Shown here: piece after piece, positions 59,301-64,000 of the stretch
Layout of the letters: the number at the start of each line of letters is the position of its first letter
Numbering within the stretch: position 1 is the first letter of the stretch
Assembly: GCA_026874595.1 (NCBI GenBank)
Contig: CM049320.1
Coordinates: 34,070,214-34,134,213, forward strand
Direction of reading: 5' to 3'
DNA: 64,000 bases
From: Sipunculus nudus
Taxonomy: Eukaryota; Annelida; Sipuncula; Golfingiida; Sipunculidae
Position numbers and translations under genes: made by a program
The notes under the pieces: model-generated
Seen by the model: the letters and a program-made list of their open reading frames with translations, nothing else
Database searches by the model: none
What the model was told of the DNA's origin: nothing

Positions 59301-62300
59301 CCGGTCCCGCCGCTGCCGCCACCGCATATAAATATTGTTGGTGCGATAACTCAAAAAATATTTCACGGATCTTTACCAAACTTGGTATATGTATACATAT
59401 GGGTGAGAGGACGAAGCCTATTTAAAATGAGGTCATGATGTTGACTAGGAGAGTGTCCTTGACCTTGAATAGGTGAAATTTTGGGGAAAATCACACAAAT
59501 TCTTAAATAACTCAAGAAATCTTGCATCGATTGAACCCAAAATCAAAATGATGGAAGATCATGGATAGGGTTGTCATGTTCCAGAAACTGGTGGCGCCAC
59601 CTATTATTCTTTACTTGTTTTCGTGCCGTTTAATACCCCCAAAATTGCTACTTGAGAGTACTGTGAGCATTATAAGTCAAAAACTAATAGACAGATTTCT
59701 TTTATACTATGCATATACATAGATATGGGTTATGGGATGATGTTTATTTTAAATTGGGGTCATGACCTTTCCTGTGTGAGTGGCCTTGACCTTGAATATT
59801 GCCATATAAGGTGAAAATCACACAAACTCGTTAATTTCTCAATAAGGGATGCATGGATTGGTCCAAAAATCAACTTGACCGAAGATCTTGGATAGCTATG
59901 TCATGTACCATAAACAGGTGGCACCACCTGTTATTCTTTTACTTGTTTTTGTGCCGTTTAATACCCCATCATTGCCACTTAACAGTACTGTGAGCATTAT
60001 AAGTCAAAAACTAATGGACAAATTTCTTTCATATTATGCATATACATAGACATGGGTTATGGGATGATGTATATATAAATTGGGGTCATGACCTTTCCTA
60101 TTAGAGTGGCCTTGTCCTTGAATATTGCCGTATATGGTAAAAATTACACAAAATTATTAATATCCCAATGAGGGGTGCATGGATTGGTCCAAAAATCAAT
60201 TTGATAGAAGATCTTGGAAAGTTATGTCATGTACCATAAACAGGTGGTGCCACCTGTTATTCTTTTACTTGTTTTCGTGCCGTTTAATACCCCATCATTT
60301 CCTCTTAACAGTACTGTGAGCATTATAAGTCAAAAACTAATGGACAGATTTCTTTCATATTATGCATATACATAGATATGGGTTAAGGGATGATGTTTAT
60401 TTAAATTGGGGTCATGACCTTTCCTATGAGAGTGGCCTTGACCTTGAATATAGCCATATATGGTGAAAATCACACAAACTTGTTAATTTCTCAATAAGGG
60501 ATGCATGGATTGGTTCAAAAATCAACTTGATCAAAGATCTTGGATAGTATTGTCATGTACCGTAAACTGATAGCACCACCTGTTATTCTTTTACTTGTTT
60601 TAGTGCCGTTTAATACCCCATCATTGCCACTTAACAGTACTGTGAGCATTATAAGTCAAAAACTAATGGACAGATTTCTTTCATATTATGCATATACATA
60701 GACATGGGTTAGGGGATGATGTATATTGAAATTGGGGTCATGGCCTTTTCTATGAGAGTGATCTGATAGTAATTGTTGCTGAAGATGGGGGCCTATTCTT
60801 AAAGGGGGGGGGGCTTAATTGTCTGGGGATACTATGGCACCTGCGGTGCCAAGAAATATCTAGTTTGCTTTGAAACTATTCTTATCCAACATATTTGAAA
60901 CCAACATATTTGAACAGAGTACAATTATGTCTTCACTACATGTATACCTGTGCTGATGTGTATTTAAAACCCCAAGTGCATTGTGGGGATAGAATTTCTA
61001 GACCTACAATCACTAACCAGCAGAGTCAGATTCTGCACAGTATGCTTTCAACTGTCTTGTGATGTTCATGATACCCACCCAAGAAACCAGAATCTGCATG
61101 GTTACATATATCTATTAACTTTAGGGACTTTTAATGTACCTGTAGTCTAATGTTCTGTTCATATAAATAATCTTTCAGGATACCATCTTCAGTACTTTCC
61201 AGAACATCAAGTTTAAACCAGAACACTTCTCCAAGTACCTCCTGTCAAAAGAGGTCGGCTTCTCTACCTGTGAGCTAATTGATGTTCCGTTCAATCGCAG
61301 TAAAGGTAAGTAATCAATGAACATACTATGGTTACCTTTGTATTCACGCATTTGAATGTTTGCAGTTTTCACTGTTTCAGCATTTTTTAGGGTTCTCTTT
61401 TTGTGATCTTCCCTTGAAGTATTCTACACTGTGTATAATTTATTATATCAATATATTAATTTGTGCACAAAATTTGAACACTTATACTAAAACCTAAGAG
61501 TGGATAACACTAAAGATTATTTATAATATCAATCTTAGGTTTACAGACAACATAAAATGTATGTTTTTATTGTATCTGCCAAAACAAAGTTTTGTGGCTA
61601 CTGTGTTTTTGACTGGGTTCCCCCACCGCCGTGTTCGTGTCCAGAGAACTCCTCTGAGACCCTTGGACCAATCTTTCTGAAACCTAGCATAGTTTTTCGC
61701 TACAACTGTGTAGTTAATTGTGCCAAACAAAGACAGGTGGCCCCACCTGCAATCATTTTTGATTCTGGATATCTTTGTGATAACAGCCCATTTCTCAGAA
61801 GCTGAAATTTTGTATGTCCATAGATCTTGGATCTCTGGATCTCAAACTTGAGACTGGTGGCGTCACCTACAGTCATTTTCCAGTGGCATTCATCCATGTA
61901 TTTGCCAACTGTAAATCTTAGTGATCGTTTCAATGTATTGATCTGAAATTGTGCATGGCCACTATACATCTTGGAGAGTAATCTCCAGGTGACGCCACCC
62001 ACCTGCCTGTTTTCATAGAATAAATTAATGCCCTTTTCTCAGGAGTCGTTTCTCATATTGGGCTGAAATTGTGCATTTCTTTGATACCTCCATATCGTAG
62101 GCAAAACTGGTGGCGCCATCTGCAACCATTCTTGTGTGGCATTTATCTAGCATTTGCTTTGGGTGAAAATTGCTCATATCTCAGGAGTGGTTCAGGGTAT
62201 TGGTCTGAAATTTGGCATGTCCAACCATCTTGGAAAATTTTTTCGTAAACCAGACAGGTGGTGCCACTTAACTTCCCGTTTCCATAGAATAAATTACTGC

Positions 62301-63356
62301 TCTTTTCTTAGGAGCGGTTTGCTGTTTTGGCCTGAATTGTGCATGTTCTAAGATTACCTTATCTCATATTCAAGACTGATGGCGCCATCTGCTGTTGTTT
62401 TTGCATGGTGTCCATCCATCTGTTTGCTTTTGGTAAAAAAAAACCCTTATATTTCTTGAGTGGATGGATGTTACAGCCTGAAATATTGCATGTATTGGAT
62501 AGCTTTTTTATAGACCGGATAGATGGCAGGTACTGCTGTTCCAGTTTTATTGAATACATTGATGCACTTTTTCGCAGTTGTGGATTGGTTTCTCAGCCTT
62601 ATATTTTGCATGGTGTTTCCATCTGTAGATATGTTTATGGTGACAAATGCACATGTATGAGGAGTTCTGGTGCCACAAATTTGGCATGATAGAACATTCA
62701 ATGCCTTACTTTACTCATGCCTCTGTGACTTGGCAGATACACATAGTAGCTTTTCGACTACCTGTAGTCTAGTTTATAATATCAGTTTTCAACTGTTATG
62801 GTTAACATACATGAGATGCCAATGAAGTTCTAGTATAAAGGACTTGTGTGTGTAGATGACCATGTAATTCAAAAAGATTTAAAGAGGGGGGGGGGGGCAC
62901 TCTTTAGCCATGACAAAATTGACTTACTTGAAAAGTTGAGTATCCAAGTCACTTGTAAGGTGGAATATGGTTTTGGTACACATGTACATGCATGTACACT
63001 TGTGGTTGTTAATTGATCAATCAAATTTTTAGTTACTCGGGCGGGGGGGGGGGGGGGGGGGCAAAGTAGGATTTTATGAATCAGCCCTTGAGTTGTTAGT
63101 CTTGTACTTGTCTTTAAAATAAAATAATCTAAGGAGAGTAGCTTATAAGTAGGATAATCTGTCGAAGGGAAAATATTTGTTAGGCCTAAAAGATATGTGA
63201 TAATAACCAGTGTTAATGGATTGAAATACCAACATTTTGCTCAAATGCACATTTTGTACTCTTCCAGGATTCCAGCGGCCAATCCAGGTGTTCACAAAGG
63301 GGACTTCCAGCCTGCCGGGAACAGCTTACAACACGCCTGATCCTCAACATTTCTGA
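48985..63356 (+). CDS. MEPCE: MEPCE orthologue: 7SK snRNA 5' gamma-methylphosphate capping enzyme, complete, four exons
   Basis: MEPCE (BCDIN3 family) transfers a methyl group from S-adenosylmethionine to the 5' gamma-phosphate of 7SK snRNA and stays in the 7SK snRNP with LARP7, which holds P-TEFb inactive. Exons 48985-50370, 57640-57858, 61179-61305 and 63268-63356 join in phase to 606 codons plus TGA. The disordered N-terminus carries two conserved motifs, [19 protein letters not shown] (about 106-124) and [12 protein letters not shown]. The catalytic domain starts at [13 protein letters not shown] (342-354); motif I is [12 protein letters not shown] (374-385), the acidic SAM ribose region is GLDID (400-404), and [20 protein letters not shown] (486-505) and [13 protein letters not shown] follow. 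The end GFQRPIQVF matches the human C-terminus. The human protein is 689 residues; the difference is in the disordered part. Confidence 0.97.
50835..51085 (+). mobile_element. tRNA-derived SINE with conserved core
   Basis: A tRNA-like head with a B-box (ggtttgattcc at 50898-50908) is followed by a gggttctctggtttcttcca-type core and an AT-rich tail with aaataaataaa. This core, usually written with ctccggtttcctccac, is typical of shellfish and other animal SINEs. The A-box is poor, so the copy is probably old. Confidence 0.65.
51287..51694. repeat. 204-bp tandem duplication, two copies
   Basis: The unit from cagtttaaaggataaatttc to atacatttaacccatc occurs at 51287-51490 and 51491-51694 with only a couple of differences. 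It includes ctacctgtacaataagacca, which looks like part of a dispersed repeat. Confidence 0.92.
52498..54967. mobile_element. 2.5-kb dispersed element, second copy (3' truncated)
   Basis: It is collinear and very similar to 20896-23422, in the same orientation, from tagctcagctgactataagt to cataagctaaaca. It lacks a segment of about 40-60 bases near 52930 and the last 120 bases with the cagctgagcgccgtg end. The chance frame at 54399-54659 also appears in the first copy at 22802-23119, showing that it belongs to the repeat. Confidence 0.85.
57640..57858 (+). CDS. MEPCE: MEPCE exon 2: substrate-binding and motif region of the methyltransferase
   Basis: 73 codons, residues 463-535: [32 protein letters not shown] and [17 protein letters not shown]. 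These are hallmark BCDIN3-family segments. Acceptor taattacag, donor gtatta (a slightly unusual GTATT donor). Confidence 0.97.
57916..58310. repeat. Dispersed repeat shared with 44466-44900
   Basis: It starts cccttcgaatcgattcaaat and ends cgattcatcaatgcattgtt, with near-complementary gattcaat-type ends. The central blocks agree with the ZCWPW1-intron copy. Probably a short non-autonomous element. Confidence 0.8.
58311..59270 (+). other. MEPCE intron 2, unannotated part
   Basis: The 124-codon frame at 58374-58748 has no recognisable motif and no coding-like context; it runs through gcatctcttgggtaaagc without family similarity that I know. No other feature is seen. Confidence 0.4.
59271..60850. 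repeat. Tandem array, period about 328 bp, four to five units
   Basis: The marker gtgccgtttaatacccc occurs near 59623, 59952, 60280 and 60606. Units also share ggtcatgacctttcct, gtggccttgaccttgaat and aggtggcaccacctgttatt. The string ctggggatactatg lies at both edges (59279 and 60823), so the array may be one dispersed element. It lies in MEPCE intron 2. Confidence 0.9.
61179..61305 (+). CDS. MEPCE: MEPCE exon 3
   Basis: Residues 536-577: [20 protein letters not shown], then [12 protein letters not shown]. These match the conserved ETIYKNYYRIQLKPEQF and VGFSSYELVATP parts of the human enzyme. Acceptor tctttcag, donor gtaagt. Confidence 0.96.
61580..62700. repeat. Degenerate tandem repeat family, units about 220-260 bp
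   Basis: Units share actggtggcgYcaYctgcaaYc, ggcatYcatcc, tctcaggagYggttt and ctgaaattYtgcatg. The head (ttgtggctactgtgttttt then gggttcccccaccgcc) resembles the head of the array at 59271. It lies in MEPCE intron 3. No protein-coding frame is credible. Confidence 0.8.
62701..63267. other. End of MEPCE intron 3
   Basis: Unique AT-rich sequence with G tracts at 62886-62897 and 63043-63061. The acceptor tactcttccag precedes the last exon. Confidence 0.6.
63043..63061. repeat. Poly-G tract (19 G)
   Basis: A perfect G homopolymer about 200 bases ahead of the last MEPCE exon. Confidence 0.95.
63268..63356 (+). CDS. MEPCE: MEPCE terminal coding exon
   Basis: Completes a Gly codon and then encodes [20 protein letters not shown] and a short tail ending PQHF, TGA at 63354. 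GFQRP and the following strand are the conserved C-terminal end of the family. Confidence 0.96.
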
Positions 63357-63489
63357 AGAAATAGCTGGTCATTAAAAGACCTTCAAATGGGAACACAGTA
63401 TTCAAACCACCCAATGGACCTACAATAACACGCTAATGACATCTGTTGGTGACAGCTGACACTAAGTGCTCCAGGTCATTATGTCCACA

Positions 63490-63495
63490 AATAAA
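63490..63495 (+). terminator. Candidate poly(A) signal of MEPCE
   Basis: AATAAA about 134 bases past the stop codon; the first canonical hexamer in the 3' UTR. Confidence 0.5.
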
Positions 63496-64000
63496 GGTTG
63501 TATTTGTGAAATCTCAGATGACAAAAGTGAGAACTTTGCTTATTCTTGAAGTGAGGTTCATGTCAGTGCCCTGCATTTTTTTCTTTTTTTTTTCAGTTAA
63601 CAAAATCAGCAGACTTGCTTATATGACTGGCACAAAACGGTCAACTGCTATCAGTAGTGTATTTTCATGGCAAAAAAAGACAATTTTCACACATGTTTTC
63701 AGACACTCAGTTTATAACATGATAGGCAACAAGTTCTAGAGTGTACAAAATACATATGTGCTGCCATAATTGAAATGGCATACAATACAGTATACACCAT
63801 TATAATTATAATTTGTTTTAGACAATGTTTGAATGGCATCTTACCAGTTCACCAAATCAGGATACAAGCTAAGTATAAAAATGATCTAAATCTTGAGTCA
63901 TAGTTTACAAAATGTCAGTCGCTATGCACCTCTGCTGGTACAAGTTTCAAAACACAGTGAAACCTCGGTATGCAGGAGCATTTGTGTCAGGTTCATCATA
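63496..64000. other. MEPCE downstream sequence
   Basis: No gene is supported. The last 45 bases (cagtgaaacctcggtatgcagg) look like the start of a common dispersed repeat that continues past the window. Confidence 0.4.

Overview
This window is eukaryotic nuclear DNA: AT-rich, with genes split by canonical GT/AG introns of up to about 7 kb and packed with microsatellites and dispersed repeats. The proteins are animal ones. The repeat content (a family with 5' ends like agctcagctgac and 3' ends like cagctgagcgccgtgaccc, a tRNA-derived SINE with a core of the kind common in shellfish genomes, G/C homopolymers) points to a lophotrochozoan, most likely a mollusc. I cannot name the species. Three genes are well supported; I rebuilt them exon by exon and every splice phase agrees.

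Region 1 (1 to about 13.3 kb, + strand) holds the 3' end of a kinesin-3 motor gene of the KIF1A/unc-104 class. Five exons (5620 to 12755) encode the linker, the complete C-terminal PH domain and the basic tail. Its introns carry palindromic MITE-like repeats, three POU octamer motifs and a large tandem-repeat element (8711-11955) that contains a second, separate TIR element (9101-10388). The start of one PH exon exists in three tandem copies, two of them decoys with stops.

Region 2 (about 13.3 to 29.9 kb) has no gene I can support. It holds AT-rich unique sequence, an old duplication (15.0/18.8 kb versus 24.0-24.9 kb), a locally duplicated 36/38-bp minisatellite (19976-20889), a 2.6-kb dispersed element (20896-23540) and an imperfect 145-bp hairpin (26995-27139).

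Region 3 (about 29.9 to 46.8 kb, - strand) is a complete 15-coding-exon gene for a 946-residue ZCWPW1 orthologue: N-terminal SDAEYEEIF-type segment, CW zinc finger, PWWP domain and a long charged C-terminal tail. One intron contains a 2.2-kb foldback element built of palindromic subrepeats.

Region 4 (48.9 to 63.5 kb, + strand) is a complete four-exon MEPCE gene (7SK snRNA methylphosphate capping enzyme, 606 residues). Its 7.3-kb first intron holds a second copy of the 2.5-kb element and a SINE. Its third intron (61306-63267) and the end of its second hold further tandem repeat families.

ZCWPW1 and MEPCE lie head to head around a G+C-richer interval with NRF1-, YY1- and CTCF-like motifs. From memory, the human orthologues have the same arrangement on chromosome 7, so this looks like a very old bidirectional gene pair. 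I found no sign of a bacterial or viral system, CRISPR array or RNA gene.
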